This document shows, one piece after another, positions 46,954 to 57,794 of a DNA stretch of 64,000 nucleotides. Origin of the DNA: Opisthorchis felineus (taxonomy: Eukaryota; Platyhelminthes; Trematoda; Opisthorchiida; Opisthorchiidae); the NCBI GenBank assembly GCA_004794785.1, contig SJOL01006991.1:164062-228061 (forward strand), read 5' to 3'. Below the pieces are notes generated by a model. It was given only the letters and a program-made list of their open reading frames with translations. It ran no database searches and was not told the origin of the DNA. Position 1 is the stretch's first letter. The number at the start of each line of letters is the position of its first letter. The translations under genes were made by a program, and so were the position numbers.

Positions 46954-49900
46954 GTAGCTTCCTTCAAGTTGTGTATTGTCAGTACTGTATACCCTAGAAA
47001 TTTTCAAGGAGGCTCAAGCTCAACTGCGCACTGATGATGTCTTCTCAAGTGGAGAGGAAACATTTGGAGGCCGATTGCCCAACTCGGCGAACAAATCAAC
47101 AGTCACCTGATCAGCCACCAGATTAAACTGCCATTATAATTATCGTTGCAAAACTTATTGTCACTGGGAAACGAGAATTCAAAAAGATGCTTTGCTGAGA
47201 TAAAATCGAGTTGGCATTTTTAGTTTATTGTTTTGTCATCGAGAACAAGAGTCAAAAGTTTGTTGCACCAAAATCTCAAACAGTATGCGCAGGGAATTAT
47301 TTTGCCCAGCCCCCATGTATTGAATCCTTCTCTTAATTTGTCAGTATTGTTCCTGGTATACATCCAGGTTCTCGTCACATTTCTCCATAATAAAAGACAC
47401 CTCAAACGCTTATTAGACTGGAAATTGTACAGTGATTTTGATGGATGTGTTGATGACAGAGTTGTGCACGCTTAAACAGCTCTTTGGTTGAATATGTGGA
47501 TGTATACAGACACAATGAGTCCAGGAGCTGGACTTGCTCTAGTTTTCTTTGAACGCCATTGAGTTCTGTTAAAGATTCCGTATGCCAGCATTAATGTAAT
47601 TCGCTTTTTTTCACAAAACCAAAACCCCAGTTTAGGAAGGCATGTATCTGACGTGAGTTACGGACAGATTTTCCGTCAAGTGTCCATTTTCTTACGACTG
47701 AACTATATTGCCAATAACTTTAGAAGAACCCACAGAGTTGAAAACTATCCATTTTGGATTGCTCTGTCTATTTACACAAATGGCCTGTCAAAATAGCTTG
47801 TTACAGTTCACGGGATGCTTTGGGACATAACCTATTCTTGATGAGAATGAACTGCCCAAGTGCCCATGGGAAGATTTTTGCAATTAGTATTAAGTGACTG
47901 TTAGAACTAAGCAAAAAGGATCACCTGTTTCTGGTCAACATCTGGTAAAACCGCAACTTGCGCGTTTGCTACATTTATTACCCAGGTTGCATGGTCACTC
48001 GGATGAGAGTTAAATTTTTCGTGCTGGTTCACTGTTCGAGAATGATTAACTGTAGGTCGGCAGGCCGCACCTCGTACATATGGACAGTGTGTGACAATTT
48101 TTATGGTGATGCATCATAATCGATTTGAAGAAAAGTCACTGAACAACGGAAGATGTCCTATGTATGGATGGTGCATTCAAGTATAGTCAAGTTATTGTCA
48201 CTAGATAACAGGTGGACAGCAGTCAGTGAATAAGACCCTTGGGTACCGCATCGACGTCAAGCCATCCTGTTTTTGTTTGTTGTCGTTATTTGTAATTCGT
48301 AAGTTACTAACGATTGCTTCATTGAACAGCTTCTCCCTGACGCATTTGGTGGCTGTTCCGATTGGTCTGTTCACACTTTGTATTGCATTGTGGTTTCTTT
48401 TCATTAATTTGATTGATTATTCACTTACTCTGTGTTTTTAACGGTTTTATGAACGTTTTCTATTGGTCCTTTCCCAATTTGTGTCAATTGTGGCTTCATT
48501 TTCTCGAGCGTGACTGGCTGTATGCGCTTGTTCTGCCTCTTCAGAAAAACAGCTGATCTCCGAACTTGGGCGGTCAATCGGGTGCCATTGTTTCTCCAAT
48601 TATAAGTGTATTCTGTCTTTCAAGTACGGCTTTGGCCAACATAATTTATTTCTTATACCCTCCCATGTGTGGCAAGTAAGAGAGCAGGACCAAACAGTTA
48701 CTTTTAATATGCGGCATAAAATTTGCTCAGAAAACTTCATGCCCCCGTGAACGTAAGCAAATTTCAAAGTTCAAAATGCGTATTTTTAACTACAAATGAT
48801 ATGAATTTGTCCTACCGCGAACAAACGCAGTTCCGCTGCTTCACACCTTTCGGACAGACATTGCAAAGCGGCCCATTCGGTTGCGAGTGACTAGCAAGCT
48901 GCACATTCAACACGCATTCACGGAACATAACTGTTCCTTCTCTCGCCGCGTTAGTTTGGAGTTACTCCATTTATATACCAAAATAACGGTAATTTCGATA
49001 GCCAACGATATACCATCTTGTCAGGCAATAGTTGAGAGCGTTGAAAAAAGGCTAAATGAAAGCTGATATCGTCTGGCAAGCCTTTTCGCTTCTCTGTCCC
49101 TTTTCTTATGCCCCCTGTAGGTTCGTCTTCAGCTCATCTTTGGTAATCTTATCAAATACTCCACGGCAATCCTCAAACAACTTGAGATCATACTATTCTT
49201 ATTCATTTACTTACGGTCAAACAAGCATTTCCCAGTTTCTGACCTGAGGAAGCGTGAATGTTTACCGTATCTTGAAAATCTTTTCTTCAATCGGTTTGCC
49301 ATACCTGTGTACAAGGGCACTCACCTCACCTTGAAAGATTTTTCTCTTCATGAGTTAAACTTTATCCATTAGTGACCTGACTACAGTGAAACTAAGACTT
49401 ATCTATACACCTCCATCCCACTAGTATTCAGTACTAATTTCTCAAATTCGCATACCTACCGATATAATTTTATACTTCCTTTTTCTGTTTTACGTTTCTA
49501 ATCTAATAGTAAATATTACATAGCCACGGAGCGAAGGCTTTCAGTAATGAGTAGTTTTCTACCCCGTCGTACTCACTGACACTTAGTGTATGAAAATAGG
49601 TAATTTTGTATTTGTGAACATAAGTCGTTCATGGTCCTGTAGGCCCATAGTTGTCTGTGCTTAACATGCGCAATTCAATCCTTGAAAGCTATTGAAATTG
49701 ATATTGAGTTTTCCGCATTTGCACCCCGAAATCACAGAATTTCGGCAAGAATATTCAAACTCACATTGTGCGTACTTTACTTTATGGTAAATCAGGCATG
49801 TTTTTATCTTGACAGATCTACTGCAGACTTCTCAACTATATTTGTCTCACTAGAAGTAGACGATACGTAGTACTCCGAAGCATTGGTCTAAATGATAGTT

Positions 49901-50993
49901 TATCCAATTCCGTTAATGGTACGATATTTTCTTGGACAAGAGAGTTTGCGCTGACGTGGTCCTTTTTTATTTTACACTTTGAATTTGTGTAGTTACCGTC
50001 GTTTTTCATAAAAATCCAACTGCACCATGGTACGTGAATCGGGATAAGTATTTCCCTTCTAGAAATCCGCCCATGCCCCAGTGCTCCATTTTCAACCAAT
50101 TATAGGCAATAAGACGGTGAAGCAATAATATTCTAAGGATACTGGTCTTGTACATGCACAGCGAACGAAAACGTTCCACTCGAACAACCATAACAGAATA
50201 ATTTTTAAGTTAGTCGCAGTCTTGAACTAATACAGCCCGCTAGAAATCAGTACACGTTGCCTTCCACATGAACTAGCTCGGATTTGTGCTTCGCTCTACG
50301 ATCAGCAACATGGCTTGCGTATTCTTCAGTTAGCAGAATAAGCTGTAAAAGCAGAGGTGAGAAATGATCATGCGCGATTATTTTGATTGCAGTAATCGTG
50401 CCGTAATAGTAGTACACAGAGAAAAAATATAGAATGTTGTGGCGCTTTAAATAAAACACAGATGAATGGAAACCTAGAACTGGATTTTTCACGAATGTCG
50501 TTGGAATAAAATTCAGGACATAACAAAACGTGTGGGAGTGAGTAATTAGTGAAATATTTTTTTAATATTACGTCTCTGACTTATGAGGTAGAGTATCGAA
50601 TGGGATGTTAGCTGATTTACTCTAGCAAGCTGCTAATATTCTCGGGTGTTTTCCATCGTTATAGTTTGATTTAGTGGCGAATTTATTTTAACCTAGATTC
50701 CTCCGCCCTGTGACTTGCATGTTTGTACGATTTAGTATTTATTATAAAATAATGAAGTTGACTCGGTGTGTGCCTAGTTTTGCCCAAACGATGACACTTT
50801 ATCACCTTCCAAGCTGGTACATGCAAGAGGTTTTAGCAGATTTAAACGTCAAATTTTCAGGGATGATGCGTGGACGAAAGAAAACTGTATAACTGGTTTC
50901 TGTTATACCAAACAAGACTTAGCAAGTCAGCTCACCAATAAGCTATTTCGATACTCAGAGCACTCTAGATTGGACTTGTACCAGATAATCATC
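46954..50993. other. Non-coding stretch; one ribozyme-like repeat
   Basis: Apart from the repeat at 47005-47125 I see no supported gene. Paired frames on opposite strands at 48201-48441 and 49836-50191 look like shadows. Confidence 0.35.
47005..47125 (+). repeat. Dispersed repeat with hammerhead-like core
   Basis: CTGATGA at 47031-47037 is followed by TTCTC-AAGTG-GAGAG, a 5-bp stem with a 5-base loop, and then GAAAC at 47057-47061. This is the exact order of the conserved hammerhead ribozyme catalytic core (CUGAUGA, stem II, GAAA). The preceding GCTCAACTGCGCA parallels the CTTACAGCGCC before the 38740 copy. The following CAACAGTCACCTGATCAGCC recurs at about 25699. Stem I and a UH cleavage site at the right distance were not identified with confidence. 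Confidence 0.45.
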
Positions 50994-50996
50994 ACC

Positions 50997-51029
50997 ATTA
51001 TTATTATTATTGTTATTATTATTATTATT
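50997..51029. repeat. (ATT)n microsatellite
   Basis: About eleven ATT units with one G interruption. Confidence 0.95.
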
Positions 51030-51090
51030 GCACTACTCACATGTCCAAATGTGCTTTATAGACTGGGTGATAGTAAACCATTCACGTGGC

Positions 51091-51349
51091 TGTCACGGGC
51101 CGCATGTTGAACTCGTTTGGTGACACATCTGTCCGGCAAACTATTCGACAACCTACCAAGAATCTAAGTCACGAAGACGTATAAGTGCACTGTCATCACG
51201 TGACGTGGAACGCTTTGGCCAATCAAGGTCAACATCATGACAAGTGTTCACACCACATGAGCGAAGAGCGAATAATACTCAGATGACCTGAGCTGATGTA
51301 GTTTCACCAGTGTAAATGTGAAAATCAAATAAACTTGTCGTTTTTTACA
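51091..51349 (+). mobile_element. Solo-LTR-like block (TGT...ACA)
   Basis: The block begins TGTCACGGGCCGC and ends TTTTTTACA. It contains a CCAAT-type box (GGCCAATCAAGG near 51218-51230) and a polyadenylation signal AATAAA at 51328-51333, 16 bases before the proposed end. That is the composition of a retroelement LTR. No internal coding region, primer-binding site or 5-bp target duplication was found, and no second copy exists in the window. The call rests on layout only. It could instead be the promoter or 3' end of an unrelated transcript. Confidence 0.3.
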
Positions 51350-52959
51350 TTCTCAAAACCGAGGGGTTGTCCAGGCTTGAGTCGAATCAGAAGTCGAAAT
51401 TTAAGGGCTTTCCATTATAAGTTACTACTTATCAGGTTGATTAAAAATCTCCAAAATAAAACTACCCGTTCATCCTCGTTAGAGACTAATAAGCGAGGTT
51501 TCGTATGGGGAATTCCAGGGGTCCTTTTTGTACTTAAAGATTGGGCAGAGCGTGAGTAAAGTTCAATACTGTACTTCAGACTAAGATCGCGTCAGCATCT
51601 GGAATGATGCAACATTTAATGCCAGTGAGCGCTACCACTAGGAAGCGATACTGCTTTCAATAAGAGAGTGAAAATACCCGGTCATGAATCCATCTGCTCC
51701 TGCCTTGTACCCGAGGTGCTACAGAACAGTTGTCAGTGTGTGCATCCAATCTAAAAATGAAATGTCCAAGTCAAACCTACAGCCTTAGATGCTCATATAG
51801 CAGTTGAGTCAATATCCCACCTCAGAAGTGATAACTTAGACGCTAGTTATTGTCATTAAGTCAGTGTACTTCAAAGTGTTAAGAGATAAGCTGTTTGTTG
51901 TGTACCTTACATCCACATGTATATTAGTCCATGAATTCATGAAAGTAACACTTTGCTTCATAAATCACCATCCTTGGCGCAAAAGATAGAAAAATTGAGA
52001 TGAACAAAACTGAATTATATGGATGTTTTAATTTAACCAGTTTCGATTGGAACCGCACGAAATTACCGTGGAAATTACAACTTTTCGGCTTAGCTTGGCA
52101 CAACCTCACCGGAAGAGGAAAAGGTGAAGTATGGGCTGTTCCCGGTTATTTTTTGTATGATTAAAACAACGGAACGATCGGTTTGCAAAAGTAACGGGTA
52201 CGATGTAGTTGGTCGCGGTACTGTCGACAAGTTACTCGACCGCATATGTTAAAAGCATTGTGCAATTTTCGTTCGTTCTCTGAGTGTACAGTTTCATTCA
52301 ATCCCAGCCAAATAAGAACAATAGCAAGAGTATTAAACAAAGGAACTGACACCACATACATTAAAGTGCCACTATTTCACCCACTCTGAGCATGGAAAAA
52401 GTCCTATTTTTACTTCCGGTAAACTGGCGAAGCACCTAAACACAATTTATTTCTTGTTTCCAGGGTGTATCTTACTACTCTCTGTGAGTTCATGTTTTAT
52501 TTCTTGTTCTCCTCCAAAAGTAAGTGATCCGAAAAAGTGCACTAATACAGCCGCTTACCAGAGTGAGCACATTTCAAGTTGGGACCTATTCTTCTTGAAT
52601 ATCGGTCATACTGAACCCTGAGACGTGAGCATGGTAGCACAAAAAATGTCGCAAAGAAGCAATATTCAGGGTCTCTGGTTAACATCTACCTAGACTGGGA
52701 TTAACTATTCAATTCTGGGAGCCTCTAACACGCCTTCACGCCATATAATATCCATAACTGGAAGTTGAGCGTTTGCTGTCCATTGCGCCAAAGTTCCACG
52801 AATAGGCTAGACATTAGTGCGTACAATGCTAGTTTGTATTTCATGGTCAGTGGGCTTAAGCCGAAAAAGAGTATGGTTTCAATGAAGGTTTATATTGTTG
52901 GCTTTCTGGAACCTCATTCCTAGTTCGTCCTCTGTTAACAGAAAGGACTAGCTCCCATT
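51350..52959. other. Non-coding stretch, nothing recognised
   Basis: Only short unsupported frames occur here. The left edge may continue the LTR-like block. Confidence 0.35.
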
Positions 52960-53320
52960 AACCCAAGAGGTCACACCAGATGCTCACACAACACCTGTGG
53001 CGGGGATGGCACTGTTACTTGCATAGGAGAGGCGACCAAGCGACTGCGAGCACGCATTGCAGAAGACGCAAGACCGCATGCTGTCCACCCCACACTACCT
53101 CACTATTCCAGAAGCTGAAAAAAGGTCTCAGCCATCGCTCTTCACGCATTGATGGAGGACCAGTGTCTTCTATTTGACCAGGCACAGCCAATTCACACAA
53201 GCCTGTAAAGGCACTCAAAACACACAACTCAACTACTATCAGTCCATATTCTCTGTGGTCGAGGCTCATAAACGGCAACTAATATCAAGACTAGCTGACC
53301 TCGTCTGCAAACTGCGCACA
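52960..53320 (+). pseudogene. Decayed Penelope-like element, GIY-YIG endonuclease part
   Basis: Plus-strand pieces, crossing frames, read APINPRGHTRCSHNTCGGDG, TVTCIGEATKRLRARIAEDA, then ALHALMEDQCLLFDQAQ and FSVVEAHKRQLISRL. This follows the PLE linker and GIY-YIG pattern (..C.CDxxYIGETxRxLxxRxxEH.., then xxALHxxxxxHxFDFDxA..). The YIG tyrosine is changed, and there are stops between pieces. The RT part is not recognised upstream, so this copy is 5'-truncated, as is usual for retroelements. Confidence 0.55.
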
Positions 53321-54232
53321 TGTTCTGTCACATCTTGACCAATCGAACAGTCTCTTGAAGACTGATTGTCCAACTGACAGATACCAGTGAATAGCCATCT
53401 CTGTAGTTCTTTCTGATTCCGATCACTTTGCTGCTGAATAAGATCACTCGCGTTGATCGAAATTTTGAGTCGTAAAAATCTCTGCAGGTATGGTCTTTTT
53501 TAACAATGATCAACCTGAACAGACGTCAACCCCATTCTTACCGGATATGGCGTGGATGCTCTAAAACTAATCGAAAATCGGTTTCCTCTTGTGTCTTGTT
53601 TAACTACTGATCAAACAACACCTAGAACGAATGACTTTCGATTTTAAATGGCATTTGTTTTTGGTTGCGGTGCATGTTCATCGGCAAACCTACTACAGCA
53701 CACTGAGTCAATCAAAAGCTCTCACTTAATAAGAACTCTGCATATCATAGTACATTCTTACTGTGTCCAAAATGTCACACTGGGTTACTGCCTCAAAATT
53801 TGTAAGCCATTATATGGCTGTGATAAACCCAGGGCTTACCCTAAGCTTCACCTCTAGTTTCAGATTGTTACTATAGAGAAAGTTGTTGCAGCTTTATGGT
53901 CTCGTCTCGTCCCACTCATTCAATTGTCTGAGGATTGATGTCAAGTGCGTTTATATCGGTTTGTGTCACTGTGGTAACGTCTGAAAGTCGCCATTGACCT
54001 AATGAGCTAGTGTCATGGAGTTGTTGGAGAATTTATCAAACGTTGTTATCGTTATTGTAGATGTTAACTGCATTGCAAACGGTTGGCGCCAGAAGAGTAA
54101 CGGAAACAGTTCATACAAACTCCTGTCTCACCCTAGAAGTAATTGTTCTGAATGGTTGACACGAAGCGCCCTTCACTACAACTAAGTATTTTACATTGGT
54201 AAGGTGTGATTTAGTGTGATTATCCAGCTGTT
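53321..54232. other. Non-coding stretch, nothing recognised
   Basis: The first part may be 3' sequence of the PLE copy. No other structure recognised. Confidence 0.35.
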
Positions 54233-54436
54233 TCAGCTAGGTTGAAAGTCAAAGAAGCGTTTTTCCAGTTTTTTGGGGAACAGCTGGGACATATTTGATA
54301 AATGTTCTATAAAGATAAGTTCATACTTATTAGAATGCTCACATAAAATTGTGACAGTACCTCTCAATAAAGCATATACAATGATAGAATCATCATGACT
54401 TCCTGTGTAGATGCCCACATTGAGGAACATTTGCAA
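54233..54436 (-). CDS. Candidate exon with a WD40-like strand (weak)
   Basis: The minus-strand frame contains KCLQMFLNVGIYTGSHDDSI then IVYALLRGTVTIL. GIYTGSHDDSIIVY resembles the inner strands of a WD40 blade (xxSGSxDxxIxVW). A donor could follow ..DSII (gtatatgc). No second blade is visible nearby and the acceptor is unclear. A single match of this length can arise by chance. Confidence 0.2.
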   Translation of the reverse strand: MQMFLNVGIYTGSHDDSIIVYALLRGTVTILCEHSNKYELIFIEHLSNMSQLFPKKLEKRFFDFQPS

Positions 54437-54689
54437 ACATTTGTAAACACATGCACAAGTAAACAGTGCTAGCTAATGTAGCCACTTAAAATTATGTTGA
54501 CATTATCCAATGCAAGGATAAAAAAATACGCGCTTTTTGAAAACCTTCGAATCGCTTGTATAAAGACTGTTCACATTATTTCCAGAGACAGGTCTGTGCC
54601 ATGATCCTACATTTCTTCCAAAAGCCCAAAAGTTTTGTTCAGTGGTGCGGCCACTTCAAGAAATTTTCATACTCGCAAAATGCACTCAT

Positions 54690-54800
54690 TTGCAGGCCAA
54701 TTTTGTTCTAACGGGAGACTTAATTCGATCCCAACTGAATCTTCCGTTTATGACATTCTTCAGTTGAATGTGCTGCACAAAGAGTGCCTCATGTTTAAGT
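54690..54800 (+). repeat. Copy of the dispersed repeat at 40085-40330
   Basis: It is collinear with about 40091-40180: CACTCATTTGCAGGCCAATTTTGTTCTAACGGGAGACTTA, then CCCAACTGAATCTTCCGTTTATGACATTCTTC. Most differences are transitions, consistent with two old copies. Confidence 0.55.
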
Positions 54801-55345
54801 GACATTGATATTCGAGGTATCACGGTATCTTTTCCTGAAAGAAACTAAGCATGAGCTTGATGATAACTCTTCAGCAGCCTACGACCAAATATGTGTCCAA
54901 ATGAGTGTAGTTCCCGAACTTCGTGCAACTTGGATTGTATTAGAATCTAAGGTTCGTGGAAAAGCACGGAAGGCGTCTACCTGATGGGCCTCAAAATGAG
55001 CGAGAACAGTTTCGGTTTTCGAACATTTTCAGCAACCTTATGAGTAGCTTCCTCCAAGAAAAAGCTTGTCTTTGAAAGACTTGTGCTTTATTCCACGCGA
55101 AAGTTGGATCTGTTTTGTCCGCACATGCCACTGAGTATGGGGTCCAATAGATGTTCCTGTATTAGCAGATACATCATTTAACAAATGCTCTCAAATTATA
55201 TAGCAAAGTCTGATTTCTACGCACCAATTATTGACGGCCACGAAATCGATTGACGTTGTTTCGCCATTTTGCTTGCAGGATTTTGGAACAGCTTGCGGTG
55301 TCTTCACATTCACTCACACATAGTGCAACAATTTTTTTCATCTAG

Positions 55346-55433
55346 CGCGACTATATGTCCCGAACAAAGGCGATTACGTGCTCCTAAAAGCAGACCCGCA
55401 AGTGCTTTGAAATCACCCGAAAATATTTCGTTA
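55346..55433 (+). CDS. Candidate internal exon, unidentified protein (exon 1 of 3)
   Basis: A strong acceptor (CAATTTTTTTCATCTAG ending at 55345) and a GTACGA donor at 55434 bound 88 bp: one leading base plus 29 codons, exiting in phase 0. The peptide ATICPEQRRLRAPKSRPASA then LKSPENISL is basic and proline/serine-rich, like a disordered linker. It joins in phase to 55727-55920. An alternative upstream acceptor (TTTTGCTTGCAG ending at 55278) would extend the exon in the same frame. Confidence 0.4.
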
Positions 55434-55726
55434 GTACGAATGGTTGAAAGTCGAATTGTATTCCTCACAATCCTTTACTTATGGGGAGTTAGCTACCCCG
55501 GGGAAGCAGGGTGATTCCGTATCGAGCTGTGGATGTTCTCGTTGAGTAAAACCTCAGAACTTAAAAGAACAGCGTATAGCCTGAAGCAGCAACCATTCTC
55601 CACCGTCATGGTTCACTTGGGAACAAACATCTGACAAACTTAGCTCGTTTTTTATGGCCTAAGAGAAGATAATAATGCACACACATGCATACATGCGGAC
55701 GCCAACATCGTTTTTTGATTGATCAG

Positions 55727-55920
55727 AAAGTCGGATATGATACCCAGTCGCATGCAACTAGTGGACAATGCTGGGAAGAAACAGATTGGATCGAACTTCA
55801 CAAAACTTTTCAGTCGATTGAGCGAACAAAACTCAACCGCCCACAGATTGGTGCTGAAGTGAACAAGCAAGAACCACTAGATACGCAAACTAGAAACTTC
55901 GCAACGTGGGCACCTTTGAA
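55727..55920 (+). CDS. Candidate internal exon, unidentified protein (exon 2 of 3)
   Basis: The acceptor TTTTTTGATTGATCAG ends at 55726 and the donor TTGAA|gtgagg follows 55920. It is sixty-four codons plus two bases, phase 0 in and phase 2 out. The peptide is clearly protein-like: CWEETDWIELHKTFQSIERT, KLNRPQIGAEVNKQEPLD, TQTRNFATWAPL. If read through, TGA would end it immediately after the donor, so splicing is needed to continue. The phase-2 exit is completed by the first base of the next exon at 55994. No family recognised. Confidence 0.48.
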
Positions 55921-55993
55921 GTGAGGTTTTTCGGCTACCTAGGACTGTTTCAGGGGCTCTTATTTAGTTCACCCGTTCTCTTGTGAATTTCAG

Positions 55994-56064
55994 GATTGCG
56001 CCAATGAGGAATTTGAAAATTCCCCAAAAAAACAGGATGTCCTTTACTGCAGAAAGTGTTTCAT
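55994..56064 (+). CDS. Candidate exon 3 of the same gene
   Basis: The intron 55921-55993 is only 73 bp and has consensus ends (GTGAGG .. CTCTTGTGAATTTCAG). The exon's single leading G completes the split codon to lysine. The frame then gives IAPMRNLKIPQKNRMSFTAE and SVS to a possible donor at 56065 (TCAT|gtaaag). If that donor is not used, the frame continues to a TAG at 56134-56136, making this the terminal exon. Three splice-linked exons with matching phases make this the best unidentified gene model in the right half of the window. Confidence 0.43.
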
Positions 56065-56136
56065 GTAAAGTGGAGTTATGCTCATCAATTGTTTTTGTCA
56101 AAACGTTCCCAAATATAATGTTCGCTCAATTGTAGG

Positions 56137-56890
56137 CATTTTCTACTTCCAGAGAAACACATTACACAACTGCTGCTAAATAAATTTCAGTGCATTTTTA
56201 AGAACGTACATGATAACAAGGTGGAAAAGGACGTTATTTTAACGATGAGTCAGAAATGGTAAACTTCAAGTAAAACACAGATTGTCAGTCAGATTTGAAA
56301 AGCCAAAATGTTTGCACACTGCGTTTGAACAATCCGTTTCATTCGTAACCAGTTGTTCGGGGGTCACACTTGTGCCAAAGAACCTAGAACGCTTGGTCAT
56401 GGTCAACTGCATGACCTGTCGTACATGAATAATACATTGTCGATGACAGTGCATCATGTCTTTTGTCCTATATGTTGTGTCTTGGGTCTCAGAATGACTT
56501 GCTTTTTAGCTGTTCAGGCACCTTATGTGGGAACTACCCGGTACTTTGAGTTTAAGTAATGTTCTTGTAACCTAAGGGTTCAGTTGAAGGGACCCAAGTT
56601 TTGTAAGAGCGAATTGTTATCTCACGCCAATCAAATCCGAACGCATTCCAAACCATCTTCAGCCGGCCACGGTAAAAGACCGTTGTAGGACGAAGAATGT
56701 GATCCATTAGCGATTATAAATTACCAAGTCGCGAAAAGCAGCACAGCACCCCCAATTTCATACACACGTGTGACCTTTCACAACTGGCTTTCTTTAACCT
56801 TTCGCTGTAAACTGCTAAGCGAAATTGCAAGCTGCGTTTATTTCCTGCTTTCCTGTCTATCTTCCAGGAGGAAGTTGCACTCCAACTCAC
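56137..56890. other. Presumed intron or 3' region of the minus-strand SLC6 gene
   Basis: The minus frame of the SLC6 exon stays open past its donor to about 56714, but that part loses any transporter character. I treat it as intron. The next SLC6 exon (C-terminal tail) is not recognised. Confidence 0.4.
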
Positions 56891-57171
56891 TTTGTGCGGA
56901 TTACACTTGTGAATACTCAGTTTGTAAATCAACGTAATCGGCAGTCCTATCGTTGACAAGATAACAATGAACCACCCGATATCAATTGACCAGGTTGGGA
57001 GCACCGCTCGATTTTCATCGGGTTGCGTAGCCAACGTCACTATGGAGGAGGCGATTGCGAGGACAAACATTAGTGGCGACAGGACCAACAGAAGAGCACC
57101 CCAGCAAATTTTCGTAATTGTACGTAGTTCACCTAACATTCCTTGGACATCAATCAGAAGACGTCGGATTC
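56891..57171 (-). CDS. SLC6-family Na+-coupled transporter, exon covering TM10 end to TM12
   Basis: The minus strand has an acceptor CTTGGCTTTTTAG above 57171 and a donor CACAAA|gtgagt below 56891, giving 281 bp (phase 1 in, phase 0 out). The translation follows the SLC6 C-terminal pattern: (Y)G-IRRLLIDVQGMLG, matching YGxxRFxxDVExMLG after TM10; then TKICWGALLLVLSPLMFVLA (TM11, with the ICW and SP hallmarks); then LPTWSIDIGWFIVILSTIG with LPITLIYKL (TM12, with the PxWSxxxGW signature). The entry splits the glycine codon of YG. SLC6 proteins carry neurotransmitters, amino acids or osmolytes with Na+ and Cl- across the plasma membrane. The substrate cannot be told from this exon, which lacks TM1, TM3, TM6 and TM8. 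It is intact, with no stops. Confidence 0.85.
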
Positions 57172-57794
57172 CTAAAAAGCCAAGCACAGAAACAATACGG
57201 TTGATATGTTATAAATCATTTGCTGATTGAAAAACTTGTACCAACGTGAACATGATGTGAATTGTTAACAATGGAGAGATGCTGTAGTTACGTCGCCCAA
57301 GGGCCTTGCGTGCTGACATAAAATGAAGCTCAATTTTTGGGCTGACATAATCGGAGCCTTTGAGCTTCCAAGATGGATTCTCGTGGTCAAGCTCGCAAGC
57401 CTACCTGTGGCATACTTATGACCTACGACAGCATCAAAAGTGTTATCAAAACCTAAATAATGTCTTTCAATTAGTGATGAAAACGGGGCTAGAGAAGCAC
57501 AATAAGTGTAACAGAGTTGAGGGATGACCTCATTGTTTTGCTCTCAACATTCAGACTACATTTAAAAGATCATAAAGAAAACACCAAAACGGAACTAGAT
57601 GTGTAGTTCATGTCTGAATAATCCTCAGCACTCTGTTGAACCGTGTCAACTATAAGGCCGGACCCAAGCATTCTTGCAACCATGGACTTGGTTTGTGAAC
57701 ATACATCAGCAGAGTATCAAGAGCTCTAATCCTACACACTTGGTTAATCCTTTGTGCGCTTGACACTGAAGTTCATCAGCACTTAGGTCACTGC
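57172..57794. other. Presumed SLC6 intron, nothing recognised
   Basis: Minus-strand sequence near 57400-57470 contains a short open segment (DNTFDAVVGHKYATG) between plausible splice signals, but its frame does not lead into the SLC6 exon. No transporter motif seen. Confidence 0.35.
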
